From Cysteiniphilum marinum (GTDB taxonomy: Bacteria; Pseudomonadota; Gammaproteobacteria; Francisellales; Francisellaceae), in contig NZ_JACYVZ010000012.1 in assembly GCF_014857925.1 (NCBI RefSeq), forward strand, positions 1 to 64,000: a DNA stretch of 64,000 nt, given 5' to 3'. The notes beneath the pieces are model-generated. The model did no database searches. It saw only the letters and a list, made by a program, of their open reading frames with translations, and had not been told where the DNA came from. The position numbers and the translations under genes were made by a program. Every line of letters starts with the position of its first letter. Positions within the stretch are counted from its first letter, which is position 1. Of the stretch, positions 29,334 to 38,465 are shown piece by piece.

Positions 29334-30026
29334 ATGGCAGTTAAAATAGAGAAAAAAATCACAGGCTTTAATATTGTCAAACCCGATGATGGGGCAAACA
29401 ATGTTGCAGTTAAATCAACAAAAAAAGAAAAATCACATCAGCAAATGAGTGAAAATATCAAGCGTCCAGAATCATTGCTTGGTGAAACCTATAAGATTAA
29501 GCCACCTCAGGCAGAGCATGCACTGTATGTGACAATTAATGATATCGTTTTAAATGAAGGCACTGAGCATGAGATGCGTCGCCCATTTGAGATCTTTTTG
29601 AGTTCTAAAAATATGGAGCACTTTCAATGGACGATTGCTTTGACTTTGATTATTTCAGCGGTTTTTCGCAAAGGGGGGGATATTACCTTTTTAGTTGAAG
29701 AGTTACGATCTGTTTTTGATCCTAATGGCGGTTATTTAAAGCGTGGTGGAAAGTATATTCCTTCATTAGTTTCTGAAATTGGTGATGTTATTGAAAAGCA
29801 TTTAAAGAAAATTGGCATGTTGCCAGATGATGAGTTAGATGAAGAACAGAAGCAATATATTGCTGCTAAGCGTCAAGAGCTGGATCAACGTCAACAACCA
29901 AGTAATGACGCAAGCAGTAACTTTCCACCTGAGTCACAACTGTGCACCAAATGCAGTACCAAAGCGATGGTACGTATGGATAATTGCTTAACATGCTTAA
30001 ATTGCGGTTACTCTAAGTGCGGATAA
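29334..30026 (+). CDS. NrdJb-like protein (TSCPD domain, zinc-ribbon end)
   Basis: A 230-aa protein. RPESLLGETYKIKPP, HALYVTINDIVLNEGTEHEM and RRPFEIFLSSKNMEHFQWT, GGYLKRGGKYIPSLVSEIG are characteristic of the small-subunit-like NrdJb/TSCPD proteins. In some bacteria NrdJb is the split C-terminal part of the adenosylcobalamin-dependent ribonucleotide reductase. The C-terminus is a zinc-ribbon-like CTKCSTKAMVRMDNCLTCLN. No nrdJa-like catalytic gene is adjacent, so it may act elsewhere or be an orphan. The assignment is from remembered family sequence. Confidence 0.75.
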   Translation: MAVKIEKKITGFNIVKPDDGANNVAVKSTKKEKSHQQMSENIKRPESLLGETYKIKPPQAEHALYVTINDIVLNEGTEHEMRRPFEIFLSSKNMEHFQWTIALTLIISAVFRKGGDITFLVEELRSVFDPNGGYLKRGGKYIPSLVSEIGDVIEKHLKKIGMLPDDELDEEQKQYIAAKRQELDQRQQPSNDASSNFPPESQLCTKCSTKAMVRMDNCLTCLNCGYSKCG

Positions 30027-30033
30027 ATCAATC

Positions 30034-30525
30034 ATGATTTATGCCTTTTTCTATCTTGCTTTTTGCATTTATCTTGGTTTTTTTCTTAAGAGTAAATGGG
30101 CGACATTACTGCTTGCGATCTCTGTGATAAGTTGGTTTGTTGTGCGTTTGCCTGAGATTAATGCTGATCTTAGTTGGCGCTTTACTTTAACAATCATCGC
30201 TTATATGACTGAATTTGTGGTGTTGCTGTATTTTTTCCCTAAAAAAATCATTCAACTAACGCGCCCAAATGTACAGAAAAACTTAATTGTGACAGGCGTT
30301 TTATTGGTTGTTTTTAGTGTGGTTGTATTATTTAGCAGCCTCGCAATTCCTTATATGCAGCAAGTGTTAATGCAGCAGGCAAATGCTGATATTAACCATA
30401 TGTTGTCACAAATTAGTTGGCTTTATCGTTTTGGTAGTTTTGCTGGTTGGCTAAGCTTTTTTAGCTATCTTTATCTTTGGATTGGCTTAAGTCGGTTTAT
30501 TGTTAAGCGTCCTTTCGGCGTTTAA
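30034..30525 (+). CDS. Hypothetical membrane protein
   Basis: A 163-aa protein with about five hydrophobic segments and conserved-looking aromatic ends (ISWLYRFGSFAGWLSFFSYL). It starts 8 bp after the NrdJb-like gene, so the two are probably cotranscribed. I recognise no family. A perfect hairpin (30533-30551) directly follows the stop. Confidence 0.6.
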   Translation: MIYAFFYLAFCIYLGFFLKSKWATLLLAISVISWFVVRLPEINADLSWRFTLTIIAYMTEFVVLLYFFPKKIIQLTRPNVQKNLIVTGVLLVVFSVVVLFSSLAIPYMQQVLMQQANADINHMLSQISWLYRFGSFAGWLSFFSYLYLWIGLSRFIVKRPFGV

Positions 30526-30532
30526 CGGAGGT

Positions 30533-30551
30533 GGGCGTATGCAATACGCCC
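30533..30551. repeat. Perfect hairpin GGGCGTAT-GCA-ATACGCCC
   Basis: Eight perfectly paired bases with a three-base loop start 8 bp after the stop of the membrane protein gene. It leads into the composite repeat that follows. There is no T-run, so it is more likely part of a dispersed repeat than a classical terminator. Confidence 0.6.
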
Positions 30552-30564
30552 CTACGAATCTCAA

Positions 30565-30646
30565 CTCTCCCCTTGCGGGAGAGGTCGTGCGGCGTAAGCG
30601 GCACGGGTGAGGGGTGCTACGTTGGCTGAGCGTTAGTCGAAGCCAA
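30565..30646. repeat. Dispersed composite repeat, units A+B
   Basis: Unit A is a CTCTCCCCTTGCGGGAGAGG hairpin followed by TCGTGCGGCGTAAGCGGCAC and GGGTGAGGGG. Unit B is ACGTTGGCT…GTCGAAGCCAA. The same units occur at 31757, 34980 (B only) and 40643 (A only, opposite orientation). Similar GC-rich hairpins are common dispersed repeats in proteobacteria. Confidence 0.75.
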
Positions 30647-30658
30647 TTATTGGGCGCT

Positions 30659-31567
30659 TTAAAGCCAATGATCTTTTATGGTATTGAATAAAGCTTGCAG
30701 TTTTGGGTCATCTTTAAGCGACTTTTTAGTAATCAAGTAACAGTCTAAGGCTGGTGGTTGATAATCTTGCAATATCGACATAAGCTTTTTGTGTTTAATA
30801 GCTGATTGCACAGTAAAAGAGGGCAGATAAGCGATGCCTAGATCGCTTAACGCCATATCTAATAATGATTTACTTGAGGAACTTTTGTACTGTCCTGCTA
30901 CTGCAATATGCGTCACTTCATCATGAACTTTAAATTCCCATGTGCCTTTAAAATTGTGACTATGATCAATACACTTGTGTTGGGCTAAATCCGATGGTGA
31001 TTTAATATCAGCATGATCATCAAGATAGGTTTGTGTGGCACAAGTGATTTTTGTCCATGTGCCTATTTTTGCTGCATAGTAATCAAGGTGAGGAGGTAGC
31101 AAACCACAAAAAATAATACCATCAAAGTTATCTGCAATAATGTTTGGAAGATAATTGCCAATATGCCAATCCAACTGTAGTTGCGGATGTTCTAGGCTCA
31201 GAAACTTAAGCGATGGGATGCATATTTCACTGAAAACACTTTGTGGCACACCAATTTTAAGTAGCCCATATAGATTATTCTCTACACTGTGAATTTGAGT
31301 GTAGAGATTGTTTTCAAGAGCAAGTAACTCTTTGATCGTATGCCATATTTTTTGGCCTTCTGGTGTGATGCTGACATTTCTTGTATTACGATAAAATAAA
31401 GTAGCATTGTAATGGCGTTCAAGTTCTTTAATAGCATTTGAAACTTTGGATAATGTGGTATTGCAGTGCTTGGCAGTTAGTCTAAAGTTGTTTAATTGGG
31501 CGAGTGTATCAAATAATTGATAGTGCATCATGCTAAGCTTGTTTGATTTTATTTTTAAATCAGTCAT
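30659..31567 (-). CDS. LysR-family transcriptional regulator
   Basis: About 302 aa from the ATG at 31567 (a TTG six bases upstream is possible). The winged HTH is MMHYQLFDTLAQLNNFRLTA through KVSNAIKELERHYNATLFYR, and the substrate-binding domain starts at LLKIGVPQSVFSEIC. Odd points are the extra N-terminal 14 residues and the weak second half of the HTH. The neighbours (membrane protein, repeat-rich spacer) give no clear target. Confidence 0.88.
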   Translation of the reverse strand: MTDLKIKSNKLSMMHYQLFDTLAQLNNFRLTAKHCNTTLSKVSNAIKELERHYNATLFYRNTRNVSITPEGQKIWHTIKELLALENNLYTQIHSVENNLYGLLKIGVPQSVFSEICIPSLKFLSLEHPQLQLDWHIGNYLPNIIADNFDGIIFCGLLPPHLDYYAAKIGTWTKITCATQTYLDDHADIKSPSDLAQHKCIDHSHNFKGTWEFKVHDEVTHIAVAGQYKSSSSKSLLDMALSDLGIAYLPSFTVQSAIKHKKLMSILQDYQPPALDCYLITKKSLKDDPKLQALFNTIKDHWL

Positions 31568-31573
31568 ATTCAA

Positions 31574-31935
31574 AAACTCGTTATTATCGTAAATATGGAG
31601 ACAGTGTAAGATTGTTTTTGTTGATATACAATAAAATATCTTTTAGGCTTTGCTTTGATGAAGTTTGCCATACAAAAGAAGGGGAGATGCTTTTTAATCA
31701 GCTACATGGTGAGCATGTAGTCATAATAAGTTTCAATATGCCCTACAAATTTATTACCTCGCCCCTTGCGGGAGAGGTCGTGCAGCGTAAGCGGCACGGG
31801 TGAGGGGTGCTACGTTGGCTTAAGCATGGTCGAAGCCAACAGTCATCTTTACCTTTTTTAGATTCCCTTCGACAGGCTCAGGGAGCGGTCAATAATTTGA
31901 AAAGAGCTCTTATTTTCTCAGGGAACGATTGATAT
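31574..31935. other. Intergenic spacer with hairpins and repeats
   Basis: 362 bp without a credible gene. It holds a 7-bp perfect hairpin CTACATG-GTGAG-CATGTAG (31702-31720) and the A+B+C composite repeat listed separately. A short open frame across it includes the repeat and is not considered real. Confidence 0.6.
31757..31900. repeat. Dispersed composite repeat, units A+B+C
   Basis: This is the fullest copy: unit A (CTCGCCCCTTGCGGGAGAGG hairpin and GGCACGGGTGAGGGG), unit B (ACGTTGGCTTAAGCATGGTC then GAAGCCAA) and unit C (ATCTTTACCTTTTTTAGATT, then CCCTTCGACAGGCTCAGGGA). Units B and C recur in the same order at 34980-35070. Confidence 0.75.
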
Positions 31936-32658
31936 TTAATTGGAAGATGAAGCGATTAATTCCAAAGGAATATTGATATCAATACTATGTGGCAATAAAA
32001 GTTTATGCGTATAATTTTGTGACTGCAAAAACTGACTCAGAAGATCTTGTAGCACTTGAGGTGGTAAGGGCGAGAAGCTTATTTTCTCTATGATACCTTG
32101 ATTATTAATTGTTAGCCTAATCATAACATTGAAAGATTTATAAGGTGGGGGTTGTTTGGCAAGATAGTTAGTTAGAGCACTTTGTAATTCTGACATGATA
32201 TTATTTATTTCTTCAGCACTACTAAAGGCAGAGGTGGCTAAAGATGTACTCAATTTAGTGACATGATGATCTTTCTTATTCAATTGAGTCGATGATTTAT
32301 TTGCTTCAATCTTCTTTTTCTCGCGATGTCGAGGTTGTATTTTTTTTGGTGGATTGTTGTAAATTTTGAGTTTTGAGTTGTGTGTTGTCAGCGGCGTATC
32401 AGCTGTTGTTGACATTTGTTCTAACATATTCATCTGAGAGGCTGCTGGTGAAATATTTGTTGCACTATTTGGGGTGTTAGTACTTACGTTGGTCTGGCTA
32501 AGATAAACAATATGTGCAGGGATGCTTTCTTTAGTTAGAGCAATAGCAATATGTTTATTTGAGGTATTACTTATATATTCAGCAACCACACATAAAAGAG
32601 CAATAACTAAGATAACACTTGAGTGCAAAGCAAGAGAAAGCAGGGTTGCATGTTTCAT
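31936..32658 (-). CDS. TonB-like energy-transducing protein
   Basis: A 240-aa protein with one N-terminal membrane anchor (LALHSSVILVIALLCVVAEY), a long hydrophilic periplasmic linker rich in Lys/Pro (PPKKIQPRHREKKKIE) and a C-terminal domain with the TonB/TolA-like pattern FNVMIRLTINNQGIIEKISF. It follows the TonB-dependent receptor gene by 10 bp in the same operon, so it is probably a receptor-dedicated TonB. No exbB/exbD is nearby. Confidence 0.7.
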   Translation of the reverse strand: MKHATLLSLALHSSVILVIALLCVVAEYISNTSNKHIAIALTKESIPAHIVYLSQTNVSTNTPNSATNISPAASQMNMLEQMSTTADTPLTTHNSKLKIYNNPPKKIQPRHREKKKIEANKSSTQLNKKDHHVTKLSTSLATSAFSSAEEINNIMSELQSALTNYLAKQPPPYKSFNVMIRLTINNQGIIEKISFSPLPPQVLQDLLSQFLQSQNYTHKLLLPHSIDINIPLELIASSSN

Positions 32659-32667
32659 AACAAGCGA

Positions 32668-34725
32668 TTAAAACTGATATTGAATATTAAGCATTGCGAC
32701 AATGCCATCGGCAGGGTAGTAGCTTAGGTCTTTTAAATTATAGGTTGAAACATAACTGTAATAGAACTGATTAAACAGGTTATAAATATTGAAATTAAAC
32801 TGCCAATGATCGATCTGATACTTAGCGCCAAGGTTGGTAAGGAAATAACCACGTTGTTTAGCAAGGCTATTGGTATAATCACCATAGGCGTAGCTTGCAC
32901 TATAATATTGCTCTTGTAGCCAGAAAGAGAGTTTGTCATTAAATTGCCAATGGCTATGGACCTCAGCAGCAAAGGGAGGTTGACCAGGTACTTGATTGTT
33001 ACTAATATCAACGTTAATTTTATTGCTATTTTTAAAAAAACCGGATCTAAAAGTATTTAGATTAAAGGCAAAACTGCCGCCAAGACTTAAACTCGGCAGC
33101 CATGCGTAATCAAGAGCGAATAAATTACCAATGGTTTGTGTCGGTGGTAAATTAATATTGGCACCTGGGAATTGTGAATCTGGGACTGGGTAACTTGGAT
33201 CATAATCAATCTGGTTATTAATCAGCATCCAGTAACTGCTATTCTTAACAGTCAACTTATCGTTTTTATAGGTGTTATCAAGCTGATAAATCCATGCCGT
33301 TTGCGGATTTAAGCCAAAGCTTGTTGTTGTCCCAGGGGTTAAATTAGATTGATCAATAAAAGGCAGCTGATAAGCATATGAAGCTGAAGCGCGTGTATTA
33401 AACGTCTTATTCCAGTTGTATTGCAAATAAATATCACCAGCACCAATATTAATCACTTGTGAGCCTGAGCTATTACTCGAGATAAAATTACCTGTAGTAT
33501 AGCTATGCTCAAAACGCCCACCAATACCACTTTGCCAGTTTTTGTTTAGGGTAAAGTCACTTTGGTTAAATAATGCAATGCTGGTTTGTGTCGCATTATT
33601 TATTGTGCTGCTTTGTCTGAAGGTTTGATAATTAAACTCGCTACCAAATGTATTTTTCACAAAATCATTGTCAAATACAATGCTTGGGCGTAAATAAAAT
33701 AAGCTACTGCCTTGTTTAGAGGAGTAGTTTGATTCTGCAAAAATAGCATTAGCCCATTGCTGTTGATATTGCGATTTGAGGTTAAATTGCCATTGTTTAT
33801 CAAGTGTTTGTTCAAAATTAAGCTGCGTGTTAATGGTGTGATTAATATATTTTTCTTTGCCACTACTCGCTTGCCATGGATTATCATCGCTTTGTTGTTG
33901 ATTTAGTGCTCCTGGGAAGTGCAAATATTGATAACTATCACTGAAGTTCAGTGAAAACTTTTGTGTGTTAGTTTGATGCATTAGGGCAATATAGGCATTA
34001 TTGCTATTGTTGCGTGAATAATTGCGATAGCCATCAATGCTTTGACTAGTATTAGCAAACTGTAAACTCCATGTTTTCTCATTATCCAATAGCTGATTAA
34101 TAAAGACATTAACGCCAGCACCAAATGGATAGCCGCCAGATAATCCAATCATGTATTTATCTTCAGCTATAAATTTCTGTTTAATATTAATCGTGCCACC
34201 TAAGCCCATGCCGCCATAAAGTACACTACTGGCTGTAGGATCAATGGCGATACTTTCAATGCTATCTTGTGGGATCAAAGAGATATTTTGCGCTTGTGAG
34301 TTAAATTGATTCAGTGGAATACCATTTAATAAAACGCTCGCACGTTGCCCCTTTAAATAAAAACTGGGGTTTGCTGCACTACTATTATTGCTGTTAACCC
34401 AAGCATTTTGCTCAATGGTGCGGTCAATGCTTTGATTGGCATAATTAGGCATTAAGGAGACGCTAATCGGTGAGCTAGAGGCATCGCTATTGTTGCTTTG
34501 TGTTTTGTTTTCATCATTATTTAAATGATTCGCATAATTTATAACAATCGTTGGTAAGGTGTATTCAGTCGCTGATAGCTGTTTATCATCACTAGTGGCT
34601 TTGACATTTTTTGCATTTTTTACATTATTATCACTGTCGTTATTCTGTTGATCAGCAAAGCTTGTTTGCCCAACGATGGACAATAGTATGATGGCACTTA
34701 AAGTGCGAAAACGGTATGGTTGCAT
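32668..34725 (-). CDS. TonB-dependent outer-membrane receptor, probably for cobalamin (BtuB-like)
   Basis: 685 aa with signal peptide (…LLSIVGQTSFA), a candidate Ton box (YTLPTIVINYA), a plug domain (RASVLLNGIPL, DSIESIAIDPTASSVLYGG) and a beta-barrel ending in …AMLNIQYQF with the terminal Phe. The leader contains a cobalamin riboswitch, which is the main reason to infer vitamin B12 or a related corrinoid as substrate. The TonB-like gene follows directly. Confidence 0.85.
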   Translation of the reverse strand: MQPYRFRTLSAIILLSIVGQTSFADQQNNDSDNNVKNAKNVKATSDDKQLSATEYTLPTIVINYANHLNNDENKTQSNNSDASSSPISVSLMPNYANQSIDRTIEQNAWVNSNNSSAANPSFYLKGQRASVLLNGIPLNQFNSQAQNISLIPQDSIESIAIDPTASSVLYGGMGLGGTINIKQKFIAEDKYMIGLSGGYPFGAGVNVFINQLLDNEKTWSLQFANTSQSIDGYRNYSRNNSNNAYIALMHQTNTQKFSLNFSDSYQYLHFPGALNQQQSDDNPWQASSGKEKYINHTINTQLNFEQTLDKQWQFNLKSQYQQQWANAIFAESNYSSKQGSSLFYLRPSIVFDNDFVKNTFGSEFNYQTFRQSSTINNATQTSIALFNQSDFTLNKNWQSGIGGRFEHSYTTGNFISSNSSGSQVINIGAGDIYLQYNWNKTFNTRASASYAYQLPFIDQSNLTPGTTTSFGLNPQTAWIYQLDNTYKNDKLTVKNSSYWMLINNQIDYDPSYPVPDSQFPGANINLPPTQTIGNLFALDYAWLPSLSLGGSFAFNLNTFRSGFFKNSNKINVDISNNQVPGQPPFAAEVHSHWQFNDKLSFWLQEQYYSASYAYGDYTNSLAKQRGYFLTNLGAKYQIDHWQFNFNIYNLFNQFYYSYVSTYNLKDLSYYPADGIVAMLNIQYQF

Positions 34726-34768
34726 GGAGCCCTCTTTGTTGTTTATATCCCCGTAAACGTTGTGTTAT

Positions 34769-34950
34769 TAGGCAGGTTTCCGGACTTATCCCAAATGCTT
34801 CTTCCCAGTTGCCCAGTGAATGATTGCAAACGCTTTTTAAGCTATCTTTAAAAGTGTGGTTTACCGTTGCGGGTACAGTATTGGATTTACACCAATTTCC
34901 CTTTTAACTCATGTATAAAGAACGATGAGCACCTAACAGGCGCTGATATT
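34769..34950 (-). promoter_or_regulatory. Cobalamin riboswitch
   Basis: Read on the minus strand, the segment contains GTTAGGTGCTCATCG, AAGGGAAATTGGTGTAAATC, TACTGTACCCGCAACGGTAA and, near the 3' end, AAGTCCGGAAACCTGCCT (34770-34787). These occur in the order found in cobalamin (B12-box) riboswitches. It sits just upstream of the receptor gene and should lower its expression when adenosylcobalamin is abundant. The outer limits are estimated. Confidence 0.88.
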
Positions 34951-34979
34951 AGAGCGCTTTAAAGCAAATAGCAAGTGTA

Positions 34980-35070
34980 AACGTTGGCTTAAGCGTTTGT
35001 TGAAGCCAATTTCCATCTTTACTTTTTTTACATTCCCTTCGACTTCGCTCAGGGAACGGTAAATAATGTG
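34980..35070. repeat. Dispersed composite repeat, units B+C
   Basis: ACGTTGGCTTAAGCG…GAAGCCAA (B) and ATCTTTACTTTTTTTACATT then CCCTTCGACTTCGCTCAGGG (C) repeat the arrangement at 31809-31900. C contains the hairpin CCTTCGACTTCGCTCAGG variant often seen as a dispersed element. It lies between the riboswitch and dxs. Confidence 0.7.
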
Positions 35071-35245
35071 AGTGATTACAAGCGTTAGCCTTAACTCTCA
35101 TGACCTATTGAATTTTGCTTAAGGCACGATTGACTATTGAGTTAATAACATTAAAAGCAAAGAATATTAAGGGTTTTACTTGAGAAAGCCAGCATAGTAA
35201 AGGATACTATGCCACAGAACTAAAATAGACAAATTGCTTGTTGTT

Positions 35246-37111
35246 ATGTCAAAAACAAATCGTGCAAATTACCCCTTGTTAGCAAAGATTAACTCGCCTT
35301 GTGATTTGCGCAAACTTGCCGTTTCTCAATTAACACATTTAGCGACTGAAATACGCACCTTCCTTGTTGAGACGTTAGATGTCTCAGGTGGGCATTTTGC
35401 TAGTAGCTTAGGCGCTTTGGAGCTAACCATTGCTTTACATTATGTCTATGATACACCCAATGATCACTTGGTGTGGGATGTGGGGCATCAAACCTATGTG
35501 CACAAGATCCTAACAGGGCGTGCTGATGAGCTAATTACTATTAAAAAGCCTGGTGGCATTTCAGGCTTTCCTAAGCGCAGTGAAAGTGTTTATGATAGCT
35601 TTGGTGTAGGGCATTCCAGTACATCAATAGGGGCTGCTTTAGGCATGGCAGAAGCGGATAAACTCAAAGAATCAAATGCTAAATCTGTTGCCATTATTGG
35701 TGATGGGGCCTTAACCGCAGGTATGGCATTTGAAGCGTTAAATCATGCCGGTGGTATGCATTCAGATATTTTGGTGGTGCTAAATGACAATGAGATGTCT
35801 ATCTCTGAGAATGTTGGTGCGCTTACGAGTCATTTGACTAAAATTCTATCGGGATCAACCTATAACAATATTCGTGAAACTGGTAAAAAATTTCTTAAAA
35901 AACTCCCAGGCGCCTTTGAGCTGGCAAAACGCTTGGAAACCCAAGCCAAGGGGATGTTTGTACCGGCTAATTTATTCGAGGCACTTAATTTTTACTATGT
36001 GGGTCCAATTGATGGACATGACATTGAAGCTTTGGTTGAAGCATTAAAAACAATTAAATATCATGACGGTCCTAAGCTTTTGCATATCTTAACCAAAAAG
36101 GGTAAAGGCTATGAAAAGGCAGAGGAAGATCCGATTAAGTTTCATCATGTTAATCCACAGTTTAATTCAAATTTAGCGACTAAAGGTGTATCACAAGTCA
36201 AATTAAGCTACTCAAATATCTTTGGGCAGTGGCTATGTGATATGGCAGCAAAAGATGACAAGCTTGTTGGTATCACGCCTGCGATGCGTGAAGGATCAGA
36301 TTTGATTCGCTTTTCAAAAGAATACCCTAAACGCTACTATGATGTTGCGATTGCTGAGCAACATGCGGTGACGTTTGCCGCGGGTCTTGCTTGTGAGGGT
36401 TATAAACCGGTTGTTGCTATTTATTCAACCTTTTTACAACGCGCTTATGATCAAGTGATTCATGATGTGAGTTTACAGAATTTAGATATTCTCTATGCTG
36501 TGGATCGTGCTGGCATTGTGGGAGCTGATGGCGCGACACATGCGGGAATTTTTGATTTAAGCTTTATGCGTTGTATTCCTAATACCGTTGTCATGACGCC
36601 AAGTGATGAAAACGAGTGTTATCACATGTTAAGCTTAGGCTTTAAACACCAAGGTCCGGCGATGGTGCGTTACCCGCGTGGTACGGGCACAGGTGCCGAG
36701 ATTACAGAAAGTTTTGACCTGAAAATGGGACAATCAAAATGCGCACGCCAAGGTCAAAAAGTGGCGATTTTAAACTTTGGCACTTTACTGCCAATAGCCA
36801 TCAAAGCAGCTGAACAACTTAATGCTACTGTGATAGACATGCGCTTTGTCAAGCCATTAGATACACAGATAATTAAAGAGCTGGTTAATTCGCATGAGAT
36901 TATTCTTACATTAGAAGAGAATGTGATTATGGGTGGCGCTGGATCTGCAGTGAATGAATATCTAATTGCTAATGACCTATTAAGTAAAATCAAAGTGCGT
37001 AACATCGGATTGCCTGACCATTATCAGGATCATGGTGATAAAAATGCATTATTGTCAGAAGTAGGTATTTCAGTAGAGGGTATTATTCAACTAGTTGAGT
37101 CAATTGTTTAA
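35246..37111 (+). CDS. dxs: 1-deoxy-D-xylulose-5-phosphate synthase
   Basis: 621 aa from ATG 35246 ([15 protein letters not shown]); an upstream TTG at 35234 is possible. The first enzyme of the MEP isoprenoid pathway, joining pyruvate and glyceraldehyde 3-phosphate with thiamine diphosphate. Landmarks are [17 protein letters not shown], the ThDP motif [20 protein letters not shown]…NDNEMSIS, and [20 protein letters not shown] with the catalytic Glu/His region. The family length is about 620 aa. It converges with the exporter gene, leaving 9 bp. Confidence 0.97.
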   Translation: MSKTNRANYPLLAKINSPCDLRKLAVSQLTHLATEIRTFLVETLDVSGGHFASSLGALELTIALHYVYDTPNDHLVWDVGHQTYVHKILTGRADELITIKKPGGISGFPKRSESVYDSFGVGHSSTSIGAALGMAEADKLKESNAKSVAIIGDGALTAGMAFEALNHAGGMHSDILVVLNDNEMSISENVGALTSHLTKILSGSTYNNIRETGKKFLKKLPGAFELAKRLETQAKGMFVPANLFEALNFYYVGPIDGHDIEALVEALKTIKYHDGPKLLHILTKKGKGYEKAEEDPIKFHHVNPQFNSNLATKGVSQVKLSYSNIFGQWLCDMAAKDDKLVGITPAMREGSDLIRFSKEYPKRYYDVAIAEQHAVTFAAGLACEGYKPVVAIYSTFLQRAYDQVIHDVSLQNLDILYAVDRAGIVGADGATHAGIFDLSFMRCIPNTVVMTPSDENECYHMLSLGFKHQGPAMVRYPRGTGTGAEITESFDLKMGQSKCARQGQKVAILNFGTLLPIAIKAAEQLNATVIDMRFVKPLDTQIIKELVNSHEIILTLEENVIMGGAGSAVNEYLIANDLLSKIKVRNIGLPDHYQDHGDKNALLSEVGISVEGIIQLVESIV

Positions 37112-37120
37112 GTCAATAAA

Positions 37121-38347
37121 TTAAGTAGCAGGGCAAGTCTCAAGGGATGGTTTCTTGCGCTGAGATATAGCAAGATAAGCACCAAAGAAGGTAAGTAGTA
37201 ATCCAACCCAAATAGCGTAAGAAATAATAAGTCCATTATAACCAAAGCGGGTGAGATAAGCGCCAAGACTGCTAAAGGTAAAAGCAAATAGATTTTGCAC
37301 CAATCCAATAGCGGATGCCGCAGTCCCGCGGCGATGTGGATGAAGTGACAATGCTTGACTTACTAAATTTGGCATGCCAATACCTGCGCCAATGGTAAAG
37401 ATAAAAAATGGAATGGCTAATAACCATGCCGATAGAGTAATACTAGCTATCTCAGCAATAACAACTAAGCTAAAAACAATAACGGCGATGCTTACAGGCA
37501 ACATAAACATCTGTTTAAATGACGTGCCTTTTTTCAGTAAAAATTTAGAGAAGGTGCCCCCCAAAATAAACGCCACTGAAATTGGTATAAAGAACAGGCT
37601 AAAACTCTTTGTCGCAAAATGAAGCTTTGTCAGCAAAAAAGGAACCTGTGATAAGTAGACATATACCGACATGTAGATCGTAGCACTGGCAAAGGCAAGT
37701 ACCATAAACTGTGCATCAACAACCAGGTGTTTATATTGTTTTAAAATGGATAATACAATGTGTGTTTGCTCTAGCTTGTGTTGTGGCTTTTTAGTTTGCG
37801 ATGCGGTTTTTGGCGCAGGTAGACTTAATGTCAGTCCAATGAGGATAATTGCCAGAATAGTTAGGGTAACAAAAAGCGCTTGCCAGTGGCTAAATGATAG
37901 AATAAATCCACCAAACATGGGGGCCAATGCGGGCATTGAACCAATGATAATAAAGCCTGAGTTAATCATGTGCTTTGCTTTGTCTTCAAAGTAGGTAAAG
38001 CTTAAAACTTGCCATAAACAAAGCGCACTGGCAGCACTTAAACCTTCAATAAAACGTGCAAAGATGAAGGTGGATATGTTTGGTGAAAATATCGCAATTA
38101 AATTCGCAATAATATAAAGTGTCAGTCCAAAAATAAGCACTTTAGAAGTTTTGATATGATCGGCGATCGCTCCATATAAAGGGATACCTATCGCTAAGCC
38201 AAGCATATAAAAACTAACGGTAAGACTAATATGTGCCTTGGTAGTAGCGAAAGTGTGTTGTAATGTCGGCATCGCTGGAATGTAGATGTTTACGGTTAAG
38301 ATAGACAATAAAGCAAGTAAATAAATCAGTAGTTTTAGTTGATTCAT
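37121..38347 (-). CDS. Bcr/CflA-type drug-resistance MFS transporter
   Basis: A 408-aa protein with about 12 membrane segments. NIYIPAMPTLQHTFATT and FYMLGLAIGIPLYGAIADH correspond to the conserved first and second segments of the Bcr/CflA subfamily (D/N-x-Y-x-P-A-x-P), and motif A is PLYGAIADHIKTSKVL. SHWQALFVTLT matches the WR-x-x-F segment. It would export drugs or small metabolites by proton antiport. A divergent LysR gene starts 118 bp upstream and probably regulates it. Confidence 0.85.
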   Translation of the reverse strand: MNQLKLLIYLLALLSILTVNIYIPAMPTLQHTFATTKAHISLTVSFYMLGLAIGIPLYGAIADHIKTSKVLIFGLTLYIIANLIAIFSPNISTFIFARFIEGLSAASALCLWQVLSFTYFEDKAKHMINSGFIIIGSMPALAPMFGGFILSFSHWQALFVTLTILAIILIGLTLSLPAPKTASQTKKPQHKLEQTHIVLSILKQYKHLVVDAQFMVLAFASATIYMSVYVYLSQVPFLLTKLHFATKSFSLFFIPISVAFILGGTFSKFLLKKGTSFKQMFMLPVSIAVIVFSLVVIAEIASITLSAWLLAIPFFIFTIGAGIGMPNLVSQALSLHPHRRGTAASAIGLVQNLFAFTFSSLGAYLTRFGYNGLIISYAIWVGLLLTFFGAYLAISQRKKPSLETCPAT

Positions 38348-38465
38348 GATAATTACCTTCGGTTTTTGAACTTGTTAGCAGTATACAAAATTTAATGTTA
38401 ATTAAAATTGAATGATATTTAATATGATGTTAACTTATTTTAAACGGTATCGAGTGAGAAGCTAA

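Noticed and set aside
31543-31803. 86-codon open frame beside the LysR gene
   Set aside because: It runs through the dispersed repeat unit A and has no ribosome-binding site; its C-terminus is the translation of the repeat.
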